Of a DNA stretch of 64,000 nucleotides, positions 7,167 to 15,851 are shown piece by piece. Source of the stretch: Sulfuricystis multivorans. Lineage in GTDB: Bacteria > Pseudomonadota > Gammaproteobacteria > Burkholderiales > Rhodocyclaceae. The DNA lies in assembly GCF_003966565.1 (NCBI RefSeq), contig NZ_AP018718.1, forward strand, positions 1,054,001 through 1,118,000. The letters are read 5' to 3'. A program made the position numbers and the translations under genes. Every line of letters starts with the position of its first letter. Positions within the stretch are counted from its first letter, which is position 1. The notes under the pieces are model-generated. The model had not been told where the DNA came from and did no database searches. It saw only the letters and a list, made by a program, of their open reading frames with translations.

Positions 7167-10100
7167 GGCGCGCTTCCTTCGGCGCAGGGTAGACGTTGCC
7201 GAGGACGTCGACGTGGAATTTTTCGAACCCGCTGGCAGTTTTCACCCCAGTGCGGATGAATCCGTCTTTGCCGACACTGGCGTTCCGGTCGTGCGCCCAG
7301 AGACCAATATTGCCGGTTGACCGATCACAACCGGCAAAATAACCCGTCAGCACTTCTCCTTTCAGCTTGACGCGCAACAAATCACTGGGATGTGCGGAGA
7401 ATAGAAAGTCGAAATCCGCTTCGTCGATCAGCGTCCATTCCTCCTCGTCCTTGAAAGCCACGATCGCCCGGTTCGGCAATTCCCCGGTGCGCTTGAAGAT
7501 CGCGACGTGATGCACATACACAGGCACCAAATGGAACTTGCCGTCCTTTTTGCTGCGGAAGACGTCGACGCGCAGCATGGTGTCGTTCTTGGCGATGCCG
7601 CCGCGCACGGGAATGCCTGAGAGCTTGTCGATCACCATCGTCACGCTGCGCACGATCGGGCCGGTCGGCTTGCCGTCGCGGTCGGGTTTCCTCAGCGGAT
7701 TGTCGGATGGGAAGGCTTTGTCGCCCTTGCCGCCGTGGGCTTCCAGCCGTGCGCGGATCGCGGCGTAGAGTTTCTCGTTACGGTGCGGGTCGATCAGTTT
7801 GTCGAGGTCGGCCAGTTTCAGGCTGGAAAGCGGCACTCGCTGCGTGACGCTTCCTTTCGCCTTGAGTCGTTCCGGCTGACCGTAGATGGTGTCCTTGTGC
7901 GCCGCGCCGCTACCTCTGCGCTGTGGCGCGCGCGAGACGAACAGCGGGCGAACGTTGGCGAGCGCCTCGGCCGGATAGGTGCCGAAAGCCTGCAATCGCT
8001 CGCGCAAGGCTTGCTCGTCGTCGATGAACAGCCGCGCTTCGAGCTCCTGCCTGAAGTGCGGCCACGGCTCGGGGAAATGCGCAGTCAGGCGCGCGAACAT
8101 CGCCGGATCGAGAATCTCGCCGGTTTCCGGGTCGGGAAAGCCCAAGCGCAGGTTTTCGAGTTCGTGGCTGCGCGCATAGTCGGCTAGGCGTTTGACCATG
8201 CCATGACTACAGGCGGCGACTACGGCGGCGTCGAGCGCGTGGTGGCGGTCGCTGTCGCTGCGCACCTTCAGCAAGCCCCAGCGGGCGCGCAGGAAAGCGG
8301 TGAGCTGGCCATTGACGACGACGCAGCGCTTCGCTTCGGTAAGTGCCGTCCCATCAGCGCCGACTTTCGGCGTGAGTTTGAGATGCCGCTCGACGTAGTT
8401 CTTGAAGAAGCGGCAGATGTAGCGGGTGTCGTTGAGGTGGCGCTCGCGAAACTCCTCGGCGGCCGTGCTGGAAAAATCCTTGCGCAACAGGCGCTGGCGC
8501 TTGGCGAGCCGAAAGTTCTTGTTCGCTTCGACGTAAGCGACGAAGTTGCGCCAGCGTTCGCCTTGCTCGCCGCCCGTGAAGCTGGTCAGGTACTCATACG
8601 GGGTGCGGTTACCCTTGTTGCGGTTTTCTTCGCCCAGCACCAGCACCTTGTTGTTCTTGCTGTCATCGAAGCTGCGCGAGTAGGGCAGCGCATGATCCAC
8701 CTCGGCATACCCCGGATCGAAAATCACGCGCTGAAGATCCAGCGCTTGCAGAGAGTAGGCGCACTTGCCCTGCTGCTCGCGGTAGAGCTGGAATTTCTCG
8801 AACTCGCGGCTTTTGGCCGGGATGCCGAATTCGTCGGCGAAAACCGCCTTGTCCTTTTCGTTGCGCTCGCGGTATTCCTCCTGTGCCTTCTTGATTTTGT
8901 TGCGTTCATCGGAGGGGCGGGACAGATCGCGCGCCATTTCGATATGCACCTCGTGCGGCGAGCAATAGGCGCGGATCAGCGCATTCATCACCTTGCGCGC
9001 CTGGTTGAGCGCGCGCAGCACGACGGGATTCCTGGGAATATCCAGTTCCTCGTTGAGTGTGAGCCGTCCATTCTTTTCGCGCCCAAGGTAGAAAGGCGGC
9101 AGATAGATGTCTTTCCTCGTCTCGGCGGCCTGCGGCTGGCTGTGGTGATAGCCGACGACCTGGCAAGCTTCGTCGTAGCGCAGGCCCTTCTCCATCTGTG
9201 GCACGATCTTGCGCAAGGCTTTCAGCGAGAGGTTGTGGAACTTGTCGAAGCTGATTTCGGACAGCGCCTCGATCATCTTTTCGCCGCCGGGTAGATCGAG
9301 CTTGCGCAATTCCGTCTCGACTTCGGCGCCGTCCTTGAAGACCGAGAGCACGAGGGAGATTTCGTCGAGCAGCGTCGGATCGCCGGCCATCGCCTGTCCG
9401 GCCATGCTCTCCCATTCCGTTTGCAAGCCTTTGTCCTTGAGCGTCTTGCGTAGGGTTTGCCATGCCGGCAGCTTGACGAGCACCTCCTTTTCCTTCTCCT
9501 CGGCGATGCCGGCAAAGCTGAAATTCGCCAGTCCGGCCTTGGTGAGCGCCGCGCGCAGGTGTTCGTACTTGAAGTCGCCGGCGCGCTGATAGGGCAAAGG
9601 CAGAACGAGCTGCCGCTCGGTCTCGTTCAGCGCTCGCGTGCGGCCATCGACGACGATGCGCAGGTTGTTGAGGCGGGTGAGCCAGACATGGCGCTCGGCG
9701 GTGAAGCTCGCTTTCGGCGCGCGGTATTCGCCCTTGCCGTCAGGCCCTCCCGTTCTCTCGAAGGTGCATCTGCCCAGCATTTTGAGCAAATCGGCACCGG
9801 AAAGTGGCGGCTTTTGCTCCCAGAACAGGCCGCTCTTGCGGTCACCGCGGCCGAGGATCTTCTCTTCCAGTGGGGCGCCGGCATGCGGATTGCCCAGTTC
9901 GCGCTGACGGCGGAACAAAAGCGCCAGCTCGTCGGCGAGCAGTGTCCGAGAGAGGGCTTTGCTGTATTCCCCGGCCTTGTTGCGCTGGGCATCCGGAAAT
10001 TCGGCCAGCACCATCTCGGCGGCGCTGCGATAGCCTTTTTCGGCCATGCGCCGCTGGGTGTCGGAAAGTCCTTGCTTGACCCTGCCGCCTTCCTTCTTGT

Positions 10101-10524
10101 CGCCTTCGGCTTTCTTTTCCTCGGCGCGGCTGATCCAGTGAAAGCCGCGATGTTTGACGAGGTGATAGATGACGCGCGCCCACTCGATCGGTTCCAGGCG
10201 ACGGTCGAGGCCTTCGACGCGCAGCTTCCAGGGAGAAATCGACGATGGGCGGCGCACGGCTTCGATGCGATCGATCAAGCCCTCGCGCCTGAGCAGGCGG
10301 GCGAGCTTGACGAGCCGCCAGGCGCGCCGGCGCAGACGGCGGCGCATCAGCCGCGCCATGCGTCGCGCGAGATTGAGCGATTCGCCCTTGTCGGCGGTTT
10401 CCGCCTTGTCGAAACAGCGCACGCCGAGGTCGATGATGCGCTCGTCGTCGAGCACGCACCAGCCGACCGAAGCGATGCCGATGTCCAGACCGAAGGCCAA
10501 ATTTTGCGAGGTCTTGTCGCCCAT
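7153..10524 (-). CDS. cas9: Type II-C CRISPR RNA-guided endonuclease Cas9
   Basis: RNA-guided DNA endonuclease of 1123 aa, somewhat longer than Neisseria meningitidis Cas9 (1082). In order: RuvC-I ([13 protein letters not shown], catalytic D14), an Arg-rich bridge helix near residues 50-80 ([19 protein letters not shown]), the REC lobe, RuvC-II ([12 protein letters not shown]529), the HNH domain ([25 protein letters not shown]611) and RuvC-III ([16 protein letters not shown]761 and D765). The C-terminal third holds the PAM-interacting region. All four nuclease residues are intact. The ATG at 10524 is preferred to one at 10542 because AAGGGAGG lies 5 bases upstream of it. It is the first gene of the minus-strand cas operon. 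The promoter region overlaps the divergent tracrRNA gene. The PAM cannot be read from the sequence. Confidence 0.98.
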   Translation of the reverse strand: MGDKTSQNLAFGLDIGIASVGWCVLDDERIIDLGVRCFDKAETADKGESLNLARRMARLMRRRLRRRAWRLVKLARLLRREGLIDRIEAVRRPSSISPWKLRVEGLDRRLEPIEWARVIYHLVKHRGFHWISRAEEKKAEGDKKEGGRVKQGLSDTQRRMAEKGYRSAAEMVLAEFPDAQRNKAGEYSKALSRTLLADELALLFRRQRELGNPHAGAPLEEKILGRGDRKSGLFWEQKPPLSGADLLKMLGRCTFERTGGPDGKGEYRAPKASFTAERHVWLTRLNNLRIVVDGRTRALNETERQLVLPLPYQRAGDFKYEHLRAALTKAGLANFSFAGIAEEKEKEVLVKLPAWQTLRKTLKDKGLQTEWESMAGQAMAGDPTLLDEISLVLSVFKDGAEVETELRKLDLPGGEKMIEALSEISFDKFHNLSLKALRKIVPQMEKGLRYDEACQVVGYHHSQPQAAETRKDIYLPPFYLGREKNGRLTLNEELDIPRNPVVLRALNQARKVMNALIRAYCSPHEVHIEMARDLSRPSDERNKIKKAQEEYRERNEKDKAVFADEFGIPAKSREFEKFQLYREQQGKCAYSLQALDLQRVIFDPGYAEVDHALPYSRSFDDSKNNKVLVLGEENRNKGNRTPYEYLTSFTGGEQGERWRNFVAYVEANKNFRLAKRQRLLRKDFSSTAAEEFRERHLNDTRYICRFFKNYVERHLKLTPKVGADGTALTEAKRCVVVNGQLTAFLRARWGLLKVRSDSDRHHALDAAVVAACSHGMVKRLADYARSHELENLRLGFPDPETGEILDPAMFARLTAHFPEPWPHFRQELEARLFIDDEQALRERLQAFGTYPAEALANVRPLFVSRAPQRRGSGAAHKDTIYGQPERLKAKGSVTQRVPLSSLKLADLDKLIDPHRNEKLYAAIRARLEAHGGKGDKAFPSDNPLRKPDRDGKPTGPIVRSVTMVIDKLSGIPVRGGIAKNDTMLRVDVFRSKKDGKFHLVPVYVHHVAIFKRTGELPNRAIVAFKDEEEWTLIDEADFDFLFSAHPSDLLRVKLKGEVLTGYFAGCDRSTGNIGLWAHDRNASVGKDGFIRTGVKTASGFEKFHVDVLGNVYPAPKEARRGLA

Positions 10525-10542
10525 GCCATCCTCCCTTATCAT
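10514..10542 (+). promoter_or_regulatory. Predicted sigma-70 promoter of the tracrRNA
   Basis: TTGTCG at 10514-10519 and TATCAT at 10537-10542 are separated by 17 bp, the optimal spacing. Transcription would start near 10549-10550, exactly where the anti-repeat begins. The promoter covers the cas9 start codon (10522-10524) and its ribosome binding site on the opposite strand. Confidence 0.65.
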
Positions 10543-10549
10543 TCGCTTC

Positions 10550-10654
10550 GTTGTGGCTATCCGGGGTGAGAGCCGTTGCTACAATAAGCTGGAGTCGTAA
10601 GACTCCGAGTCGTATCCGGGCCCAGCGGGGAAACCCGTTGGGCTCTTCCATTTT
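10550..10654 (+). ncRNA. tracrRNA
   Basis: Trans-activating CRISPR RNA. The anti-repeat GTTGTGGCTATCCGGGG..GTTGCTACAAT (10550-10584) complements the CRISPR repeat. About 23 bp pair at the 3' half of the repeat (two G-U wobbles), followed by an internal loop and then 8 bp at the 5' end. Next come GAGAGCCGTTGCTACAATAAG (the central part resembles Neisseria tracrRNA), a nexus hairpin GGAGTC-GTAA-GACTCC (10591-10606), and a 12-bp terminator stem GGGCCCAGCGGG-GAAA-CCCGTTGGGCTC ending in TTCCATTTT. It is transcribed away from cas9. Processing with crRNA by host RNase III would be expected from the family. Confidence 0.93.
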
Positions 10655-10660
10655 ATGTCC

Positions 10661-10678
10661 GACAAACGCGCGTTTGTC
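10661..10678. repeat. Perfect 18-bp palindrome after the tracrRNA terminator
   Basis: GACAAACGCGCGTTTGTC is fully self-complementary. It starts 7 bases past the tracrRNA T-run and about 100 bases before accA. It has no T-run of its own. It could be an operator or a backup terminator; nothing in the sequence decides between them. Confidence 0.4.
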
Positions 10679-10775
10679 ATTGTGCGCGCCGTCATGCTCG
10701 GCTTCGGCTCGGGATATCCCACGCTTCGTTTCGGCACTTGCCGTTCGGCTTGCGCCTTCCAGTAGAATCCCCGCC

Positions 10776-11744
10776 ATGAAGACGACCTTTCTGGATTTCG
10801 AACAGCCGATCGCCGAGCTCGAGGAGAAAATCGAGCAGCTGCGTTATGTGCAGGACGATTCGGCTGTGGATATCTCCGACGAGATCGGCCGGCTGGAGAG
10901 CAAGAGCGCGGCGCTCATCAAGGAGATCTACGCCAAGCTGACGCCGTGGCAGATCGCCCAAGTGGCGCGTCATCCGCAGCGCCCCTATACGCTCGACTAC
11001 ATCGGCATGATCTTCACCGATTTCGTCGAGCTGCACGGCGATCGCGCCTTTGCCGACGATCCGGCGATCGTCGGCGGCTTGGCGCGCTTCAATGGCCAGT
11101 CCTGCGTCGTGATCGGCCATCAGAAGGGTCGCGATACGAAGGAGAAGATCCACCGCAATTTCGGCATGCCCCGGCCCGAGGGCTATCGCAAGGCCTTGCG
11201 GCTGATGCGTTTGGCGGAGAAATTCGGCATGCCGGTATTCACCTTCGTCGATACGCCCGGTGCCTATCCGGGTATTGGTGCCGAAGAGCGCGGCCAGTCC
11301 GAGGCGATCGGGCGCAATCTGTTCGTGATGGCCGAGCTGAAAGTGCCGCTGGTATGCACGATCATCGGCGAGGGCGGTTCGGGCGGTGCGCTGGCGATCG
11401 CCCAAGGGGACGTGGTGATGATGCTGCAATACGCGACTTATTCGGTGATCTCGCCGGAAGGCTGCGCGTCGATCCTCTGGAAGAGCGCAGAACGCGCCCC
11501 CGATGCCGCGGAAACCCTGGGCATCACCGCAGCGCGTCTGAAGACGCTCGGGCTGATCGATCGCGTGATCAACGAACCGCTGGGCGGCGCGCATCGCGAT
11601 CCGCGTGCGGCTGCCGCCGCGTTGAAAAAGGCCTTGCAGGATGCATTGCGTGGTTTGCAGGGCCTTTCCGCCGACGAACTCGTCGAGCGTCGCTATCAGC
11701 GCTTGATGAGTCATGGCAAGTTCAAGGAACTCGCCGTCCATTGA
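10776..11744 (+). CDS. accA: Acetyl-CoA carboxylase carboxyltransferase subunit alpha
   Basis: Alpha half of the carboxyltransferase that makes malonyl-CoA for fatty acid synthesis, 322 aa (E. coli 319). It begins [22 protein letters not shown] and carries the crotonase-fold core [20 protein letters not shown] and [11 protein letters not shown] typical of AccA. Upstream frame extension is not conserved. There is no clear Shine-Dalgarno sequence. A TAGAAT box ends 7 bases before the ATG, so the message may be nearly leaderless. It overlaps the start of tilS by 32 bases. Confidence 0.97.
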   Translation: MKTTFLDFEQPIAELEEKIEQLRYVQDDSAVDISDEIGRLESKSAALIKEIYAKLTPWQIAQVARHPQRPYTLDYIGMIFTDFVELHGDRAFADDPAIVGGLARFNGQSCVVIGHQKGRDTKEKIHRNFGMPRPEGYRKALRLMRLAEKFGMPVFTFVDTPGAYPGIGAEERGQSEAIGRNLFVMAELKVPLVCTIIGEGGSGGALAIAQGDVVMMLQYATYSVISPEGCASILWKSAERAPDAAETLGITAARLKTLGLIDRVINEPLGGAHRDPRAAAAALKKALQDALRGLQGLSADELVERRYQRLMSHGKFKELAVH

Positions 11745-12687
11745 CGCGATCGAACGCGCCCTGACGGCCTGCCTGGAAAACTACGCGCCGCCCGGTGCGC
11801 GGCTGGCCGTCGCTCTGTCGGGCGGCATCGATTCCGTCGTCCTGTTGCACAGTTTGGCTCGGCTGCGTCCTGAGGGGCTTTCTGCATTGCACGTCCATCA
11901 CGGTTTGAGCCAGCATGCCGATGCTTGGGCTGATTTCTGCGCGGCTTTCGCTCGCAGCCTGGGCGTGCCATTCCAGTGCGTGCGCGTCACGGTCGAACGT
12001 GGTTCGCCCGACGGGTTGGAGGCGGCGGCACGGCGCGCGCGTCATGCGGTGTTCGCGCGGATACCTGCCGATTGGATCGTGCTCGCGCATCAGCGCGACG
12101 ATCAGGCCGAGACCTTGCTGTTCAATCTGCTGCGCGGCGCCGGCTTGGCCGGCGCGGCGGCGATGCGTCAGGCGAGCGGCCGCCTGTTGCGCCCGCTCTT
12201 GACCGTAGGCCGCGCCGAGATCGCGGCGTATGCCAAAGCGCAAGGGCTGGAATGGATCGAGGACGAGAGCAATGCGGACATTCGTCACACAAGGAACTTC
12301 CTCCGTCACCGTGTTCTGAAGCTGCTTTTGGGGCGCTTTCCGGCCGCGACGCGCAATCTCGCCGCCGCCGCGGCGCGCTTTGCCGAGGCCGAAGCGCTGC
12401 TCGACGATCTGGCGCGCCTCGATCTGGCAGGTTGCGAAGGCTTTCCGCTTCCCGTCGAGCGCTTGCAGGCGCTGCCCGAGCCGCGCGCGCGCAATGTGCT
12501 GCGTTACCTGCTCGCACACAACCAGGTCGCGATTCCGTCGGATGCCCGGCTGCGTGAAGCGTTACGCCAGATGCTCGCCGCTGCAAGCGATCGTCATCCG
12601 CTCGTCGAGCTCGGCAACCATCGGCTGCTGCGCCGTCGCGGATGGATTCATCTGGAGCCGGGTGGGCCGAGCAGCGACAGCCGCTGA
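11713..12687 (+). CDS. tilS: tRNA(Ile)-lysidine synthase, short form
   Basis: Modifies the wobble C of tRNA-Ile(CAU) to lysidine. The N-terminal PP-loop ATPase domain is clear ([16 protein letters not shown]), followed by [26 protein letters not shown] and the [15 protein letters not shown] substrate-binding segment. At 324 aa it ends about 100 residues short of E. coli TilS and lacks the small C-terminal domain. Short TilS forms of this kind exist in other bacteria, so it need not be defective. It overlaps accA at the front and the convergent response regulator gene by 40 bases at the end. Confidence 0.93.
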   Translation: MASSRNSPSIDAIERALTACLENYAPPGARLAVALSGGIDSVVLLHSLARLRPEGLSALHVHHGLSQHADAWADFCAAFARSLGVPFQCVRVTVERGSPDGLEAAARRARHAVFARIPADWIVLAHQRDDQAETLLFNLLRGAGLAGAAAMRQASGRLLRPLLTVGRAEIAAYAKAQGLEWIEDESNADIRHTRNFLRHRVLKLLLGRFPAATRNLAAAAARFAEAEALLDDLARLDLAGCEGFPLPVERLQALPEPRARNVLRYLLAHNQVAIPSDARLREALRQMLAAASDRHPLVELGNHRLLRRRGWIHLEPGGPSSDSR

Positions 12688-13265
12688 GCCAGCTCGACGG
12701 CCGAGCGCACGCCCATCTTTTCGAAGATGTGCGCGCGGTGCACTTCGACGGTGCGCATCGCGATCGATAGCTCGTCGGCGATCACCTTGTTGAGCTTGCC
12801 GGCGAGGATGTGTTCCATCACTTGACGTTCGCGCTCGGTGAGTGTGGCCAGTCGTTCCAGCACCGCGGCTTTCATGCCGTCCTGCCGGCGCCGATTTTTT
12901 TCGTATTGCAGCGCTTCATGCACGCGGTCGGCGAGCTCGTTGTCGTTGAAGGGTTTTTCGATGAAGTCGAAGGCGCCGCGCTTCAAGGCGTTGACCGCCA
13001 GCGGCACGTCGCCGTGACCGGTGAGGAAGATCACCGGCATCGCGCAGCCGCGCTCTAGCAGGCGCTCAAAGAGCTCGCTGCCGGTCATGCCGGCCATGCG
13101 CAGATCGAGGATCAGGCAGCCGCTCATCTCGTCGCGGTAGTCGGCGAGGAATGCCTCGGCCGATGCCCAGGCGCGGCAGGCAATGCCACGCGAGCGCAGC
13201 AGCCAGGGCAACGCATCGCGGATCGCGGCGTCGTCATCGACGAGATAGGCCATCCCGGAGGTCAT
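12648..13265 (-). CDS. FixJ/NarL-type response regulator
   Basis: Two-component response regulator of 205 aa. The receiver domain (residues 1-120) has the acidic pocket (VDDD, 10-12), phospho-acceptor D54 (LILDLRMAG), T/S in FLTGHGD and the KPF lysine. A LuxR-type helix-turn-helix follows (LTERERQVMEHILAGKLNKVIADEL..RTVEVHRAHI). The start at 13265 makes an ATGA overlap with the upstream sensor kinase gene; an ATG 12 bases further upstream is also possible. It pairs with the adjacent PAS kinase, an arrangement seen in FixLJ, TtrSR and DctSR systems. The signal is unknown. Confidence 0.93.
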   Translation of the reverse strand: MTSGMAYLVDDDAAIRDALPWLLRSRGIACRAWASAEAFLADYRDEMSGCLILDLRMAGMTGSELFERLLERGCAMPVIFLTGHGDVPLAVNALKRGAFDFIEKPFNDNELADRVHEALQYEKNRRRQDGMKAAVLERLATLTERERQVMEHILAGKLNKVIADELSIAMRTVEVHRAHIFEKMGVRSAVELAQRLSLLGPPGSR

Positions 13266-15217
13266 GTCGTCGGGCATGGTAGCGCGATGTGGAAAATCGT
13301 GCCACCGGCCGGGTTCGTTTCGAACCAGAGCCGGCCATGATGCGCTTCGACCACCGAGCGGCAGATCTTCAGGCCCATGCCGAGGCCCTCTTGCTTGGTG
13401 GTGTAGAACGGTTCGAACAGCTGCGCGGCGGTTTCCGCCCCGATGCCGCAGCCGCGATCGGCGACCGAGATAAGCACCTGTCCGGCAAAGCTTGCCGCGC
13501 GCACGGTGAGGACGCGTGCGGCTTCTTCCGTCTGAGCCATCGCGTCGATGCCATTTTTCATCAGGTTGAGGATCGCCTGGCCGAGCAGAATACGATCGGC
13601 TTGCCAGACGGGCAGGTCTGGCGCGATCTCGCGCTGGATGCGCACGCGCTGGCGGCGGGCGTCGCCATCCAGCAGCATGATCAGGTCATTGATCAAAAGA
13701 CCGATGTCGCAAGATTCGTTTTTCGGTTCCTGACGCTGCACGAATTCGTAGATGCGGCGGATGATGCGCCCGGCGCGCTGGGCCTGTTCCTGGCACTTGG
13801 CGATCGCACCGTCGATTTCATTTTGCGGCGCGCCGGCCGCGATCAGGTTACGGCAGCCGGTCGCATAACTGGAAATCGCCGCCAGCGGTTGGTTCAGCTC
13901 GTGGGCGAGGCTCGAGGCCATCTCACCCATCGTGATCAGACGGGCGCTGGCCTGCAAGCGTTCTTCCTGCTGGCGCGCCAGCTCGGCGACGCGCTTTCTC
14001 TCCGTGATATCGACCACCGAGCCCATCCAGCCAGTATGCCGGCCTTGGCTGTCGATCAGCGGCGCTTCGATGATCAACGCATCGAAGATTTCCCCATTGC
14101 GACGCTTGAGCTTGATCTCGAAACCCTCGCTGGGTGCCTGGCCGGCGAGCACTTTCTCGTGCATCGCGCGCGTTTCGTCGAGATATTCCTCGGCCCAGTA
14201 GGGCATCGGCGGCCGGCGGCCGATCAATTCGCCGGCTGAATAACCGACCATGCGGCAGAATGCCGGATTGACGTAGGTGATCATGCCGTCGAGGTTACGC
14301 GCGCGCAGGCCGGTCTGCACCGAGTCCTCCATCGCCTTGCGGAACGCGACTTCGTTTTGCAGCGCGCTTTCCGCCGCCAGCCGGCCCTGCACGTGCCGGC
14401 GCAGCGTCCACAGGCTGAACAGCACCAGCGCGGCGAGGAAAGTCAGCCCCGCGATGATCACCCGGCCGGCCATCGGCGTGGCGCTACGGTAGGAGATCGC
14501 ATGCAGGATCAGACCGTGGCCGGGCGGGTCGAAAGGCATCTGGTAAGCGTTGTCGGTGTCGATCTCCGTGATGTTGGAGCGCTGGCCAAGCGACTGGCCC
14601 GAGGGATCGGCGATCGCGATTTGATAACGTTCGGCGATCCACCACGGAACGCCATCCGCCAGCAGACGGCTGATCGAATAAACCCCGACGACGATGCCGG
14701 CGAGTTCTCCGGCATGGAAAATCGGCACGTGCACTTCGAATCGCCAGTCGCCGCCGACGGGGTAGGGTGGGCCATAGACGGCATGGGCCACCGACCCGGC
14801 AAGCCGTTGCACGCCGGCCTGCGCGACGGCAGTCTCGGTGGATGGCGCGCTGGAAACGGGCGGGTAGGCATCCAGTCTCTCTCCGGACGGAGCCAGCCAG
14901 AGCACTTGAATGACACCGGAATTACTGGCGATGACGGGCGCCACGTGGGCCTGGAAGGTTTCGCGCTGTCCGATGCGCTGCGGATCGAAACGCCCGAACA
15001 GGTCTTCGTTGTGGTGGAGCAGGAAGCGCAGATTCTGCTCGAGCCACAGCATATCGCTGATCAGTGTCGCGTGTTTCTCTTCGCGGTCGCTGCGTTCGAG
15101 ATACCAAAACAGCGTAATGATCGCGGCAAGGAACAGCAGGATCGACAGACGCGGCAACCACCACCATAGCTGTCCGCCGTTGGTGGTTGGAGGGCGCGTG
15201 GCGATGGGCGCGGTCAT
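13262..15217 (-). CDS. Membrane PAS-domain sensor histidine kinase
   Basis: Sensor kinase of 651 aa. A first membrane segment (about residues 23-43, RLSILLFLAAIITLFWYL) and a second (about 250-270, VIIAGLTFLAALVLFSLWTL) flank a periplasmic sensor domain of roughly 200 aa. A cytoplasmic PAS domain follows (about 290-410, ITYVNPAFCRMVGYSAGELIG), then the H-box with H439 (SSLAHELNQPLAAISSY) and an ATPase domain with N, G1 and G2 boxes (NLMKNGIDAM, DRGCGIG, GLGMGLKICRSVVEAHHG). The layout resembles DctS/FixL-family kinases. The stop overlaps the regulator start as ATGA. The ligand is not evident. Confidence 0.92.
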   Translation of the reverse strand: MTAPIATRPPTTNGGQLWWWLPRLSILLFLAAIITLFWYLERSDREEKHATLISDMLWLEQNLRFLLHHNEDLFGRFDPQRIGQRETFQAHVAPVIASNSGVIQVLWLAPSGERLDAYPPVSSAPSTETAVAQAGVQRLAGSVAHAVYGPPYPVGGDWRFEVHVPIFHAGELAGIVVGVYSISRLLADGVPWWIAERYQIAIADPSGQSLGQRSNITEIDTDNAYQMPFDPPGHGLILHAISYRSATPMAGRVIIAGLTFLAALVLFSLWTLRRHVQGRLAAESALQNEVAFRKAMEDSVQTGLRARNLDGMITYVNPAFCRMVGYSAGELIGRRPPMPYWAEEYLDETRAMHEKVLAGQAPSEGFEIKLKRRNGEIFDALIIEAPLIDSQGRHTGWMGSVVDITERKRVAELARQQEERLQASARLITMGEMASSLAHELNQPLAAISSYATGCRNLIAAGAPQNEIDGAIAKCQEQAQRAGRIIRRIYEFVQRQEPKNESCDIGLLINDLIMLLDGDARRQRVRIQREIAPDLPVWQADRILLGQAILNLMKNGIDAMAQTEEAARVLTVRAASFAGQVLISVADRGCGIGAETAAQLFEPFYTTKQEGLGMGLKICRSVVEAHHGRLWFETNPAGGTIFHIALPCPTT

Positions 15218-15275
15218 TTGGGCAGCGCGGGCAGCAAAAGGCCACGACCGCGAATGCAGTTCCGCCTCGGCGGCT

Positions 15276-15665
15276 TTATGCGGGGCGCGGCTTGTTCGGG
15301 TGATTCTGCGCTTTTCCGCCGCCCGGCGGCCGGTTTCCGCTCTGGCCGGGCTTGCCCTTGGCCTTGCCTTTCATACGGTGCTTGGCATGGAAGGCAGGCT
15401 TGCCGGAATAACTGGCCGGCGGCTGGTTGCCGATGCGGTTGCCCGGTGCGGTCTGGATTTCGAGCTCGTTCAGTTCGTCCCATTCGGCATCGGTGCGGTC
15501 GCGTTCCGGAATCGCCAGCAATTCACGGATGCGGCGGCGCGGATCGAATGCCGGGGGCGGGGGTGACGCGCTGACCACATTGGGTGCAGTGGGCGCCGCG
15601 ACGGCTGCGTCGGACGCGGCGACCGGAGAGGAAAGGTCTTCGTTCTCCAAGGGCTTCTCGATCAA
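15276..15665 (-). CDS. Hypothetical protein with basic Gly/Pro/Lys-rich tail
   Basis: Small 129-aa protein of unknown function. The first 40 residues are Ala/Pro/Ser-rich. The middle holds a compact acidic segment (RRRIRELLAIPERDRTDAEWDELNELEI), which looks like a conserved folded core. The tail is low-complexity and basic (HRMKGKAKGKPGQSGNRPPGGG). No membrane segment or signal peptide is seen. It lies 58 bases upstream of the kinase gene in the same direction and could share its transcript. The start could be shifted within the N-terminal low-complexity part. Confidence 0.55.
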   Translation of the reverse strand: MIEKPLENEDLSSPVAASDAAVAAPTAPNVVSASPPPPAFDPRRRIRELLAIPERDRTDAEWDELNELEIQTAPGNRIGNQPPASYSGKPAFHAKHRMKGKAKGKPGQSGNRPPGGGKAQNHPNKPRPA

Positions 15666-15851
15666 TCAAAAAATTGGAAATGCGACATGCCAGGCATGCC
15701 ATTCGCCGTCGCTGCGTTCATGACGGCTGGGTGCTCACGACGCAACCCAAAAATCCCCACGGTTGGATGCCATTGCTTTGAGAGTGTCGCGGGGACATCA
15801 AATCTACCAGAATTTCCGGCCCAGGTGTGAGCCCGGGCCAGGTCCGGATGT

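Noticed and set aside
8203-10569. Long open frames on the plus strand opposite cas9
   Set aside because: They mirror cas9 codons in GC-rich DNA, have no domain motifs, and cas9 itself has full family signatures on the other strand.
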